A stretch of 64,000 bases of DNA, taken from the NCBI GenBank assembly GCA_921293015.1, contig OV121084.1, positions 22,572,960 through 22,636,959 of the forward strand, written 5' to 3'. Below the pieces are notes generated by a model, which ran no database searches, was not told where the DNA came from, and worked only from the letters and a program-made list of their open reading frames with translations. Position numbers and translations under genes: made by a program. The stretch is from Phorcus lineatus. Lineage: Eukaryota > Mollusca > Gastropoda > Trochida > Trochidae. Shown here one piece after another: positions 54,058 to 64,000 of this stretch (positions within the stretch are counted from its first letter, which is position 1; every line of letters begins with the position of its first letter).

Positions 54058-55405
54058 TGACAATTAAGGATCAAAATCGGGAAAAATCTTTTGACCAAAT
54101 TTAACATTGGATAATTTTTCAAAACGCAACTAGAGGCTTGAAACTTGTTTTGAATGAAGCGTCATGACAGTACAAAAAAAATTTAAACAATGACAAATTC
54201 ATAACTAGCATAGTTTTTTTGCATTTGCATCTTCTTTGCAATAATCACAGTTTTGTTATGAGATTTGGTCACATAAATAAGTTTCTGTTTACCACTAAGA
54301 CAAAAAAGCATGTGAAGGTAAAACACTGTGTGAAGGTCAAAGAGGAAGTCTTGAAGACCTAAGTACTGCTTTGGCAGTCCTAGTTAGGTCTTCAAGACAA
54401 AGTCTGGAAGACCTATTGTTATTATCCGATTTCTTCAAGTTCTTATTCTTTATTATTATTTGTACTTATTTTGTGACACGGATACAGTCAAAACGGCTGC
54501 ATCAAATTCGACCAAATTTGGTATGCAGATAGCCCTTACTGAGGAATAGACAGGTGAAGCTTTTCAGCTTAATCGAATCATGCATTAAAGGCACAGTCCC
54601 ACTCAAATTTTCAAAATTAACATTGGAAATTTGTTCAAAATGTACTTAGAGACTTGCAACTTTTTTTTAAAAGATGCGCAATTACATTTGAAGCAAAAAA
54701 GTAAATAATAGCAAAATCGTAACATGCATATATACGCCAATATTGCTTTTTTTTTTACTTTTTCAAATTTTCGGACCCCATGCATCTTTGACAATCTTCT
54801 TCTCTGAAGATAATAGCATCTAAGTACTGAAATTCATACTTAATGTAGCTGAAGTATTGTACTCTTCAATTCCCAAAATAAAAGGTCCCAACGTTAAAAC
54901 TTTTTTCTCAGCAACCCTTCAAAGTCGGGCGACTTAGATCCTGTGACCATGTTCAAGGGGCGATAACTCAAAAACTTGGACTCACAATTGCACCTGTTTT
55001 TCAGGAATCTAAGACCTGTATGTGGACTTGACGACACTATTAAAACATCGATCGCGAACAGTCATTTTCGTTCACAATTAAGGATCATAATCGGCAAAAA
55101 TCTTTTGACCAAACTTTAACATGGGATAATTTTTCAAAATGCACCTAGAGGCTTGAAACTTGTTTTGAATGAAGCGTCATAACAGTACAAACAAAAAAGT
55201 AAATCATGACGAATTCATAACTAGCATAGTTTTTTAGCATTCTCAACATCTTTGCAATAATCTCAGTTTGCTTATGAGATTTGGTCACATAAATACATGT
55301 ACGTTACTGTTTACCACTAAGAAAGCATGTGAACGTCAAACACTGTGTGAAGGTCAAAGAGGAAGTCTTGAAGACCTAAGTACTGCCTCGGCAGTCCTAG
55401 TTATT
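54058..55405 (+). repeat. Diverged direct repeat W, two main copies
   Basis: Copy 1 (about 54058-54390) and copy 2 (about 55070-55405) share CAATTAAGGATCA, ATCTTTTGACCAAA, TAGAGGCTTGAAACTTGTTTTG, GATTTGGTCACATAAATA and GGAAGTCTTGAAGACCTAAGTACTGC (in parts). A third, shorter similarity lies near 54600-54690. Copy 1 also contains an inverted GTCTTGAAGACCT ... AGGTCTTCAAGAC pair (54347-54406). No coding region. Family unknown. Confidence 0.75.
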
Positions 55406-55679
55406 ATTTTTTATCATTATTGCGTTTTATCACTACTGTGCTTTCCTAATTTATATCTTTCATTTAGGATGGGAAATCGTAATGAAATTTATCGTGAAAT
55501 ATGGAGCAATAAATTAGCTTCATTTCCGTATACAATTTGTCTGTGTGCACTCAGTGATTAAATGATTTTATAAAGTTTAAAATATAGACAATTTTTAAAT
55601 AACTGTAAAATTTGTTCTAGACATATTTTTGTAATAATATTTATATTGATGTCAAGAGGAACTATTCGTCTTCAGTATT

Positions 55680-56714
55680 GTTTTGATTTTGCACCATATT
55701 GTGGACCATAATGTGCTGCTCAACCTGCTTGATAAACGGATTGGCATCAAGGGTTCAGCTTTAGAATGGATCCGATCATACCTGTCAAACAGATCACAGG
55801 TTGTCAGTATCAATGGTGTAAACTCTTCTTCTTGGGCCAATACTTTTCACCATATACACACTACCAGTTGGTAACATTGCAAGAGCACACAACCTAGATT
55901 ATCACCTCTATGCTGATGACAGTCAGCTCTATCTAGCTTTCAAACCAGTAACAGTTACACTCTCTCATCACCAAATCCAACACTCTGTAGATGACATCAA
56001 GAATTGAATGACATCAAACTTCCTTAAATTGAACGATGACAAAACAGAGCTGTTGGTCATCTGCCCTAAACAAACCATGGCAAGGATCCATTACCACAGT
56101 TCCAAATTGGCGAGAACACAATATCAAGAAGTTCACATGCCAGGAATCTGGGTGTCATATTTAATTTCTCACTTAGCCTCTAGTCTCATATTAACTTTGT
56201 TTGCAAGAGGGCGTATCACCACATAAGAAACATTGGTCTGACAAGGAGGTACCTGGATGTTAAGACCTCAAGATCTGTAGTGCAAGCTTATGTAACATCT
56301 AGGATTGACTACTGCAAATAGCTACTATATGGCCTACCAGAACAACTTATTGGTAAGCTCCAAAACGTGCAGAACACAGCTGCAAGAGTCATCACTATAA
56401 CAGGGCAATATGACCATATCTTGACCGGTGCTTCAAGACCTTCACTGGCTTCCTGTCTCCCAGAGGATCCAATTCAAGATCCTCGTTCTGGTTTTCGAAT
56501 TGCTCCATGACCTTGCTCCACCATATCTGTCAAGCATAATTGAGACTTATCAGCCAGTCCGTCATTTAAGATCGGCTGAGCAGAATCTTCTTGCTGTGCC
56601 ACGGACAAGGACAAAGATGTGCGGAGATAGATCTTTTAGAAAAGCAGGCCCGGTTCTCTGGAACTTATGCGCTTTTGAGCAGCTTCTCTTGGATTCTAGC
56701 GCTATATAAATGTT

Positions 56715-56716
<2 letters not shown>
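55680..56716 (+). pseudogene. LINE P: RT to C-terminus of an L2/Rex-like LINE
   Basis: Plus-strand reading in several frames: V-D-H-N-V-L-L-N-L-L-D-K-R-I-G-I-K-G, then a gap, Y-A-D-D-S-Q-L-Y-L-A-F-K-P (about 55910-55945), M-T-S-N-F-L-K-L-N-D-D-K-T-E-L-L-V-I (56008-56070), I-D-Y-C-K (stop) L-L-Y-G-L-P, L-H-W-L-P-V-S-Q-R-I-Q-F-K-I-L and G-D-R-S-F-R-K-A-G-P-V-L-W-N. The 3' end reads GCGCTATATAAATG followed by (TA)n. Many frameshifts and the loss of the GVPQG block mark an old, dead copy. Confidence 0.8.
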
Positions 56717-56721
<5 letters not shown>

Positions 56722-56755
<34 letters not shown>

Positions 56756-56836
56756 AAAGTTCACCAATTTGAAATTGATCTTCAGCTCCCAGGCGTTATA
56801 TATTGAAAAATACGAAGTCAGAAGTAAAAACAATCC

Positions 56837-56878
<42 letters not shown>
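56722..56878. repeat. (TA)n microsatellites
   Basis: Two (TA)n runs, about 56722-56752 (the LINE P tail) and 56839-56878, separated by about 85 bp of ordinary sequence. Confidence 0.9.
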
Positions 56879-56882
<4 letters not shown>

Positions 56883-57028
56883 GTACTTGTGTATGAGTAG
56901 CCAGAATGTTGGACTAACTTGGAAACGTTGGGTAACTACCAAAACCCAACCCTCGAGGGTCATATTGGTTTCACTGTCTTCGTAGGCTCGCTTCAGAAGG
57001 CTGTCAAGTACCATTACAGTTACTTGAT

Positions 57029-57282
57029 GGGCATATCTTGTTCTCATGAACCACTGCAGATAAATGCTGACCGCACGTGCGACGCATACCAAGGCTAACA
57101 CGGCTGCATTCGCGTGATGCATTTCAAAACCGAAAACACATTGAATCGACTTGACGGGCATATCTTGTTCTCATGAACCACTGCAGATAAATGCTGACCG
57201 CACGTGCGACGCATACCAAGGCTAACACGGCTGCATTCGCGTGATGCATTTCAAAACCGAAAACACATTGAATCGACTCTCA
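57029..57282. repeat. 127-bp tandem duplication
   Basis: GGCATATCTTGTTCTCATG to ACATTGAATCGACT is repeated with a 127-bp offset (57029-57155, 57156-57282); the copies look identical or nearly so. Each contains CGCACGTGCGA, a CACGTG E-box. No recognised gene. Confidence 0.9.
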
Positions 57283-57653
57283 ATGACTTTTCATTACAGT
57301 GTCAAACACTAAATATTTCAGTACAAAATTGTTTTCCCGCTGTTTCTGTCGGTTTATACGCTGGTTAAAATACAGCAGTGACGTCATTGTATTGTTTCAA
57401 TCGTACATTATCCTACAAGAATCTACTGCTTCTATGTGGACAATTGAGCAATAATAATTTTGAGATGGTCCCCGGAAGGGAACTGGTTTCATTATTTGAT
57501 AACACAACATCATCCTCTGAAGAAATGTCTTCGAAGTGTGGATACTCGGCCATGTCTTCCCACTCAACAACAAAATTGCCATACATAATGTCTAAGTTGA
57601 ATTAAGACCACCTTCCTTTTATACCAAATCCCAAGCTGATTGCCGTTTCAAAC
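57283..57653. other. No gene recognised
   Basis: Contains a 75-codon plus frame (57378-57605) with no recognisable motif. Confidence 0.4.
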
Positions 57654-57818
57654 GTCTTGCACGTGAATTAAGCTGGTAACGTTGCACGTGCATTAAGAAT
57701 TACTAGCTAGATGGATACATTGCACGTGCATTAAGAATGTACTGGCGAAATGGTAACGTTGCACGTGCATTAAGAATGTACCGGCAAGATGGTTACGTTG
57801 CACGTGCATTAAGAATGA
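57654..57818. repeat. About 39-bp tandem repeat carrying E-boxes, four copies
   Basis: TTGCACGTGCATTAAGAAT recurs at about 57682, 57719, 57758 and 57797, with a degenerate start copy at 57656 (TTGCACGTGAATTAAG). Each unit has a palindromic GCACGTGC (E-box CACGTG). The linker reads ACTGGCGAAATGGTAACG in the best copies. Confidence 0.88.
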
Positions 57819-57979
57819 CCGGTGAACCAGTTGGGACCATCTCAAATTTTGTTAAAGGATTTTGTTTTATTGAAAAACGTTTTTTGTGTTATAATTATGC
57901 AATGAAATACGAATGTTATTATCATAAACCAAAGCAGGTCATACAAAAAACACTTTAAACTAGGCTGTATTTTAAGTCA

Positions 57980-58079
57980 GATAACATACTCGTAACCGTA
58001 CATTCGTGAAAACAATGTCCTCGCCGCTTCGCGGCTCGTACATTCTTTTTCACGAATGTACGGTTACTTGTATGTTATC
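57980..58079. mobile_element. Hairpin MITE-like element, 100 bp
   Basis: GATAACATACTCGTAACCGT ... and its inverse ACGGTTACTTGTATGTTATC form arms of about 34 nt around a loop containing CCGCTTCGCGG, itself a small palindrome. No ORF. Confidence 0.8.
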
Positions 58080-58085
58080 CTTAAC

Positions 58086-58220
58086 ATAAAACATGACCCT
58101 TGGGCATTAATGAAAAGAATGCCCTCCTTCCTCGGGAAATGCCCGTGGGCCTCCAGTCGGTGGGCATTGCCCGCAGGTGTTGGGCATACACTTCAATAAT
58201 GCCCGCGGGCCATGTTTTAT
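58086..58220. mobile_element. Hairpin MITE-like element with GCCCG-rich interior, 135 bp
   Basis: ATAAAACATGACCCTTGGGC at the left pairs with GCCCGCGGGCCATGTTTTAT at the right. The interior repeats GGGCATT/AATGCCC several times. It directly follows the hairpin at 57980-58079. Confidence 0.75.
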
Positions 58221-59296
58221 CATAAACAGAAAAAAATGATTAATGATTAAATAAAAACATTATTTGATTTTTTAGGTGAAAAGTAATTGAATAACTCCCT
58301 TTCTTGACATACCTCCCATATATCAGTGATGAAATTAGCCAATTTGTTTTTGTTTTTTTTAAACAAAATGTGAAAATAAGAAAGACATTGGCAGCCATCT
58401 TGTATTTTGGCGGCCATTTTGAATATTTTTACCTGATGGCTTGACACTCGAACCAGAATTGTTCCAAAGACCCTTACCTTCAAGTTAACACTGAAAACAA
58501 AACTTTTGCATCAATTTGAAATGAAACAAGAAAAATACACATGGATGGCACCCCACTAGTGATAGAAATCACTCAAAGTGCCAGGTAAGTATCATTCATT
58601 TGTAATATGGAATTGGCTGACTAGTTTTGTATACAACAAAAAATAACCACACCATAAACATGCCATATGTTGTTAAAACGGTCGCATCTCGGGGCACTGG
58701 AATATTCAGTCACATGTGCTGGTTACACTTTTAAGGTAGCGAGCAGAGTGCTGGAAAATTCAGCCACTGGGGCAAAAATGGTCAAAATAATATTCACCAA
58801 CGTAAGAGTTAAGAGTTCTACCATGTTACCAATTTTATTTATTTGAATATTCATACATAAATACAAGATTGAATCATTGCATGTTTTTGGCAAAAGTTTT
58901 CTTTGTTTACATGTATGTTAAAACTATCATTTATTTATGTACTATAGGCCTGCGGCCTTTTCAGTATGAAATAAAGATTCATAAACAATTAACAGTACAA
59001 TGTTTAAAGTTTAATTAAGCACAAACATTGTAAATGGTAATCTTGGTAAATATAGTATCATAATAATTGAATTGAATAATGTCATATTTAGGAAATACAT
59101 TTAATATCAAGAGTATATTGTAAGGAAACTGTTTTTACCAGAAACTAATGAATTTACTTCAGGGATGAGTTTGCACAAATCACTCATTAAAAACGACTGA
59201 ACTTGTGTTTTCTGAATGCTTATTATTATTGCAAACTACCTGGGATCAGCTATCCAGTATATCGCCACTACCTCGTTACAGCGCATGCGCAGATCT
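58221..59296. other. No gene recognised, except a LINE 3'-end trace
   Basis: AT-rich. A plus-strand LINE 3' end (ATAGGCCTGCGGCCTTTTC, then ATGAAATAAAG, about 58940-58985) resembles the S-family tails near 43875. The coding part is absent. Confidence 0.5.
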
Positions 59297-59414
59297 GGGC
59301 CTGCTTTCACAAAGCCCTAAGGTGATCGTAAGTCCTTAAGGTAACCTTAGTGCAATGTTAAAGTATGGGAGTTAAGGTTAACCTTAGTTAAGGTAGCTTT
59401 GTGAAAGCAGGCCC
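59297..59414. mobile_element. Short MITE, 118 bp
   Basis: Perfect 19-bp terminal inverted repeats GGGCCTGCTTTCACAAAGC (59297-59315) and GCTTTGTGAAAGCAGGCCC (59396-59414), with a TTAAGGT-rich interior that can pair further. No clear target duplication. No coding capacity. Confidence 0.88.
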
Positions 59415-59659
59415 TGATCACATATATTTTGTTTTTGATAGAACGGCAATTTCACATACAACTTGGATATCTGAAAACATTTCCATGGTAATTAAAAAAG
59501 AATGTCAAACTAAGGGAATAATATTTTTTCGATTCTGCAATTTTAGTAACAGGGTAGGGGGATATCATGTTATCAAACTATCGGATGTGTCACCTTATGA
59601 ACCTTATGAAATATAAGATCAACATTATGAACTTGTGTTTCCCCCGTGTACAGTAATAA

Positions 59660-59868
59660 TGACTTCATTGAAAAAATAGCAGCATTGTTAGAACATTTCG
59701 CCCAAGTGAGACAATATACCATCAAAGTAGATCTTGACTGTCGGCTACATGGGCAAGTAACTGTGTATGGCGGTAGCAAGCAGTCAACCATTGCTATTCT
59801 CATAACAGATCCTCGGCAAAAAATACTATTTGATTGGATTTTGAAGATTTATTTCATAGCGAATTCAG
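59660..59868 (+). CDS. Candidate exon of unknown gene
   Basis: Bounded by an acceptor-like TTTCCCCCGTGTACAG and a donor-like GAA|GTAAGA, open throughout: N-N-D-F-I-E-K-I-A-A-L-L-E-H-F-A-Q-V-R, then Y-T-I-K-V-D-L-D-C and I-A-I-L-I-T-D-P-R-Q. The pattern (helix, then V-D-L-D, then I-x-I-L-I-T) is faintly like a SEFIR/TIR fold, but no decisive motif is present. Could be a real exon, a pseudogene or chance. Confidence 0.3.
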
Positions 59869-60009
59869 AAGTAAGAATCAAATTCATTAAACTAACATTT
59901 GATCACAATCTTATTTTGATCATGGCAGACGACTGATCAAATAAAAACTTTTGAAATATCCAATTCGTAAAATCAATACAGATTAGACCTCTCCCCAAAT
60001 ATTTTACTT

Positions 60010-60294
60010 AATTAGATACAAACACCACAAAAATTGCTCACAAATGGCGACACGCCAAGTCGACTGATGTTAGCTAAGTTGAATGCCATCCCTCAGTACT
60101 TTCAAACTTGTAACATACTATTTTCTGATGGGCGACCTTTATTCAAAAACTCTATTATTTGTTGTCTGTTTGATATAAAAACTTTTAAAAAACAAGGCAA
60201 GGTTCCAATTGCTCCTGAACCATTTCATCGACCAAGTTTGTTCCCTAGCGAGGGTCGAAGACTCGTTCAGGAAGACTTAGATTTATCCTTTTGA
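60010..60294 (+). CDS. Candidate terminal exon of unknown gene
   Basis: An 86-codon open frame from 60034 (A-K-L-N-A-I-P-Q-Y-F-Q-T-C-N-I-L-F-S-D-G ... S-L-F-P-S-E-G-R-R-L-V-Q-E-D-L-D-L-S-F-stop). The composition is protein-like. It lies 170 bp downstream of the candidate exon at 59660-59868 on the same strand; whether they join is unknown. I cannot assign a family. Confidence 0.25.
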
Positions 60295-61532
60295 CCAAAA
60301 CCTGGCTTGTTGGGAGGAATGAGAGTGAGATTGAGTTGACCACGTGTAACATGGTTCCATGATGTCTGTGGAGAACCATGGGGGCGCAGTTTATTGATTT
60401 ATGTGTGGGATTGAAGATCGATGAAATAAAAATGTTTGATTTCTTTGATTGAGAGATTGACATTTTGTACACAATCAAATAAATATCAAATAGAAATACT
60501 AGTCAAGTCTATCATTTTCATGTATCTAACCAAACCTGAAAGTGTGATTAAAATGTTGACCTACCCGAATACGTCCCATGTAAGATTTTATTGTTTCAAC
60601 AACATGAATAATTCTTGAATTGTTTAATTTGTTTTACAATCTGGTTCCTGTATTTTAAACACAAATGCAAAGAATGATATATTACAATCAAATGTATATA
60701 GTCATTACTATTTGCCTTCGTGACAAAAGAAACTGACGTAGTGGAAAAAGCATTGTAAAATCAGTTAGAACAGCAAATGTCGACTTTCACAAAGACACTA
60801 ATATTCGCAAAGTTAGTAATCATTTTTCAAATCATAACTCATTTACTAAATATTTTGGATATGTGTATTATCAAGAACACAATAATTTTATAAACAAATT
60901 TAGGTTACATTGGATGAAAACATAACATTTGGAAGTGGCGATAAACTGGTCCTGTTAGTGGTGTGGAAAGTATGATAAAGACTATCTCACGTCTGCTTGT
61001 CCACGCTTCACAAATACACGGTCTAAACAAGCTACAAATAACGAAAAAAAAGCTAATCAATCATCAAGGCGGTTCACGTTTCATTTAGTTGAAAGACAAT
61101 GAAGCAAATACAGAAGGTTAAAGGTTGAATGAAGAATGTTTCTTTGAAATACTAAAATTTTTAAAAAATATTTGCTAAATCCCAACTTGTCTCTAAATTG
61201 GTGATCAGTAACACAAAATACACTGACTTTTTTATTGCAAGTTTCTTCAGTTATCACGGCTTTTGGAAATGTGAATTAAATAGGTAAAAACATAGGTAAA
61301 CACAATTAGTCCCTGTGGCTGAATTTTTCAGCGCTGCAAGACGCGACTGTTTTTACAATATATGGTGTGTTCACATGGCAAATTCCGGATGTAAATGGCC
61401 GTTTCATACAAAAGTAGTCCACCAATCCCGTAAACAAATGAACGATCCTTATCCGACACTTTAAATTAAATTTTTCTCTCACCTAGAATGATTTCTATTA
61501 CAGTTATCTGATGTAATAAGGCTTCCCGTTCC
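60295..61532. other. No gene recognised
   Basis: AT-rich, no convincing ORF on either strand. Confidence 0.45.
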
Positions 61533-62060
61533 TTAATTTGCGAATGATATCTTGGATAGCCGACCAGCTGGCCCCAGACGGGGCAATTTAATGGCCGAAG
61601 TAGTGGTATCCAACATGGCTCCCAGGAACTTTTTGCGACGGGTAGGAATGAGTTCCGACTTGTCGGGATGAATTATCCAGCCCAAGTGCGTAAAGACGTG
61701 ACTGACGAACTTGAGATGATCCCGTAGCCTGACTGAGTTCTGATGGTGTAGCAAGAAGTCATCTAGGTAGCCGTGGATAAAGACCTGTCTGAGGTGCAGA
61801 AACTGACGGGAGCTAACAGCTTCGTGAATAGCCATGAAGCTATCGAAATCCCGAATGGAAGGACCTTGAATTGAAAACCTCTGTTGTTGATGGCGAATCA
61901 CAGGTATTTCCGAGATTTGAGATAAATAGGGACGTGGAGGTGGATCGCTAGAGGTGGAACATAATCCCCTGAAGGAAGTAACCCAGCACTATCACGGTTA
62001 ACATCCACGGGTCGGTTGTCACAAATTCACAGTTCCGAGGAAACAGTTCCAGTCGTCCCT
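61533..62060 (-). pseudogene. DIRS-like retrotransposon reverse-transcriptase fragment
   Basis: Minus strand: T-T-D-P-W-M-L-T-V-I near 62015, a frame break, then F-S-I-Q-G-P-S-I-R-D-F-D-S-F, F-I-H-G-Y-L-D-D-F-L-L-H-H (Y-L-D-D active site, about 61775) and L-G-W-I-I-H-P-D-K-S-E-L-I-P-T-R-R-K-K-F-L-G-A-M-L-D (61901-61533). The T-T-D-P-W-x-L opening and L-D-K-S-x-L-x-P ... F-L-G order are typical of DIRS/Ngaro RTs. No tyrosine recombinase or terminal repeat was found, so it is a remnant. Confidence 0.75.
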
Positions 62061-62127
62061 CCACGGGCGAGTGGAGTACCGGCTGGGAGAAGAGAAACTC
62101 TAGAGAGGAGTCGGTGGACGGAAGCGA

Positions 62128-62900
62128 TCATACGGGAGGAGAAACTTGACTTATAGCAACGCAAGAGTAATTGCCTCTGTTTCCCCCTGGAACCACGAAA
62201 AAACCTGTAATTGCCTCTGGATGACCTGGTCTGATCCATGGACTGCGGAGGATGGAAGTCTCGTCGGCCCTGCAAATTCCCATGGGACTGGAAAGACGGT
62301 GTCGTCTGACTGAACGAAGGCTTGGTCTAAGGCGTAGGTCTGGAGGAACTAAATCCAGCAAGGAATCTTTGATGTCAGCCGGTACATCTCTAAGCAGCGT
62401 AAGCTGTTGTTCCTGCTCTCTCAAGATTATCTGAGCCATCGAGTTGGCCGAAGCAGTGGCGATGTCTTGTTAGGCTTGGTAAACTGTCTAGAAAACCATG
62501 AGCCATGGCCGCATCATCTGCCCTCATGGTAACTAAGGTGTTCGGAGAAATCCCATCATAGGAGTGGAATTTGGCCGGCAATAGTTCCCTTATGCCCGCA
62601 CAAAACCAGTTTAAAAAAGAGATAACATCCAATGTATGCCGTGCATTGAAGTCAAATTCAACAAAATCAAGAGACAGACATTCTGTTGCTAGGCGGGAGT
62701 TGAAGCAAGTTAAAATCCTTGTCTAAGGAGGGTAGGCCATTTCCCGTGAATCGAGTGTGGACCAAGTAGGGCGCCTTGACCCTAAACTTTGGTACAGAGA
62801 TTGACGATCTTTGTGTAGAGAGCTTCTCATTCACAGAGTTACAAGCAGCCTTAACTACAGATGAATGAGGTAAAGATAATTTGCATAACTTTCGGAACAT
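62128..62900 (-). pseudogene. DIRS-like gag/ORF1 remnant
   Basis: Three overlapping minus frames in order (62900-62667, 62632-62390, 62439-62128) form one gag-like region upstream of the RT: S-I-S-V-P-K-F-R-V-K-A-P-Y, then D-V-I-S-F-L-N-W-F-C-A-G-I-R-E-L-L, D-D-A-A-M-A-H-G-F-L-D-S and I-L-R-E-Q-E-Q-Q-L-T-L-L-R-D-V-P-A-D-I-K. Assignment rests on position directly before the DIRS-type RT and on the helical, capsid-like composition. Confidence 0.5.
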
Positions 62901-62912
62901 TTACCCACATTA

Positions 62913-64000
62913 TTAAGAACACCAACGAAACAAAACTTGGTAGCTTAGCTTCAGCCGGAATGAAAGTACAAGTGTTGAACTGAGACCACTGCTATGCAAA
63001 TAATTTCCGGGGTTTGCTACTGAGAACCACAGCGATAATGAGTTAGCATGAGAAAAACAAAGCGTTCTACTCTCATCATGCCTGGAGATCATGTGGGAAA
63101 AGCTAATTTCATTCCGCAATATTCCGGGACCCGCATCTTAAGGGTTAAAAATATTTTCAGTTAAAAATGTCTGTGTTCCTTGATTTTTTTATTAAAGTTT
63201 GAAGAATTGAACATAATGTTTAAGCAACTTATCAAATATTCTTATATAAGTAAGATAATATCTTTTCTACCGTTTTTTAAAACCCTAAAATACATGTTAA
63301 ATCTCACTCCATTAGGGCCCCATCTCCTATCTTTTCCCCTCCAAATCTCCCAACACCCCTTTGAAAAACACAAGTTGCAGTTATAAACCATTCAAATTCA
63401 AAACATCTCAAATACCATCCCTGGACGCCCCAAAAATTATAAATAAAAAGTTTTCAATGCAAATAAAAGCTTTGTATCTATGCAGAAGCCGAAATAAAAT
63501 GTTCCATATAAATAATTGATTACTACTCAATCCATCATCCAGTCTTCCTGGCTACAACTGCCACATGAAGTTAAAAATTACTACTTTATGCCTTTATATT
63601 GTCTTTTATCAGCTAAACAGTTGAGCATTAAAATCATATTTGTCAGCAACAGCATCAATACTTACAGATAAAGTGATGCAATTGATAATGTTTTTAATAC
63701 AGTCTGATTAAAATCCACCCTGTTCCAAGGAATATAAGTTTCAAAATATTGACTCTATCGAGATTCGAACTCTATCTGTAAAGACTATCCTCTCCACAAC
63801 GGTCTGACTGCAGCCTACTGTAGCGCATGTTCTTACGTAAACTCAGCTAACCAATCACAATGTGTGCGGCAAAAGCATTCGGTAATAGTAGCTAGGGGCA
63901 AGTAACTCCCATTTACCATTTGTTAACCTTGATCGCTGCTATACTTATTCTAACCGCCATGATATTATTGGTTCGCTAATGACTAGGTTTTGTCTGCGTT
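62913..64000. other. No gene recognised
   Basis: A 68-codon minus frame (63119-62913) and a 68-codon plus frame (63180-63386) have no recognisable motif. A tRNA-like patch at about 63740-63815 is discussed under rejected items. Confidence 0.45.

Noticed and set aside
56796-57161. A 121-codon minus frame ending in an I-Y-I-Y repeat
   Set aside because: The end is the (TA)n microsatellite, and the rest overlaps the 127-bp tandem duplication without recognisable motifs.
63738-63815. tRNA gene on the minus strand
   Set aside because: A B-box-like AGTTCGAATCT is present, but the acceptor stem has no partner and the T stem has a mismatch. At best it is a tRNA relic or an old SINE head.

Overview
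This is an AT-rich animal nuclear DNA window dominated by transposable elements. The introns, a tRNA-derived SINE with a CTCACTCAC-type tail, APE-type LINEs with a 2A-like motif, FLYWCH/MULE genes and a DIRS-like remnant suggest an invertebrate, probably a lophotrochozoan and perhaps a mollusc. The species cannot be fixed from the sequence. Only one conventional host gene is clear: the 3' part of a GCC1 (GCC88) orthologue at 48.1-53.1 kb, minus strand, with a C-terminal GRIP domain.

0-20.2 kb is a readable stack of nested retrotransposons. A FLYWCH-type gene (215-1712, minus) has a 698-bp LINE (A) inside its intron. An old plus-strand LINE (I; about 2.15-2.41 kb and 19.15-19.95 kb) is split by LINE H (minus; 2413-19150, 12-bp target duplication ATAAACATTTGG). 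H is itself split by two full-length elements of the same family. One is decayed element DG (minus, 4735-11078, duplication TTCTTTTG). The other is E (plus, 11711-18858, duplication ACATTT(T)CA), whose ORF1 (305 codons) and ORF2 (1101 codons) are both open. E and DG share a 5' terminus with a CRE/ETS-like motif. They also share a small hydrophobic ORF that overlaps the ORF2 start by 11 nt, a 2A-like motif near the ORF2 N-terminus, and a 3' end in GTTTAAAC.

20.2-29.9 kb holds an I-group LINE (N) with an open 1250-codon EN-RT-RNase H ORF2, and a second RNase H LINE (O). N's 3' UTR is split by DNA transposon 'a' (10-bp duplication GGCACGTAGG), whose inverted termini are arrays of a 14-bp repeat. 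31.1-38.8 kb is a second nest. LINE K (12-bp duplication) contains transposon 'c' (termini built from TTTCGTAGACA units), which contains a foldback MITE. K also contains LINE L (8-bp duplication GTCCTAAT), which contains transposon 'b' (termini built from GTCAAAATGGCCA units). Transposon b carries PHD, FLYWCH and MULE C-terminal exons but no recognisable catalytic core. The recurring repeat-array terminus is the most unusual theme of the window.

39-47 kb holds LINE 3' fragments, a complete SINE and decayed LINEs. 47.2-53.1 kb is the GCC1 3' end. Its 4-kb intron contains a 36-bp minisatellite of about 44 units with a 432-bp higher-order repeat, and one of two copies of a hairpin-ended repeat. 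53-64 kb has no confident gene. It holds diverged repeats, an L2/Rex-like LINE remnant, (TA)n tracts, several hairpin MITEs, an E-box-bearing tandem repeat, two uncertain exon-like ORFs and a DIRS-like gag/RT remnant. Clade names for the LINEs are inferred from domain order and motifs, not from a phylogeny.
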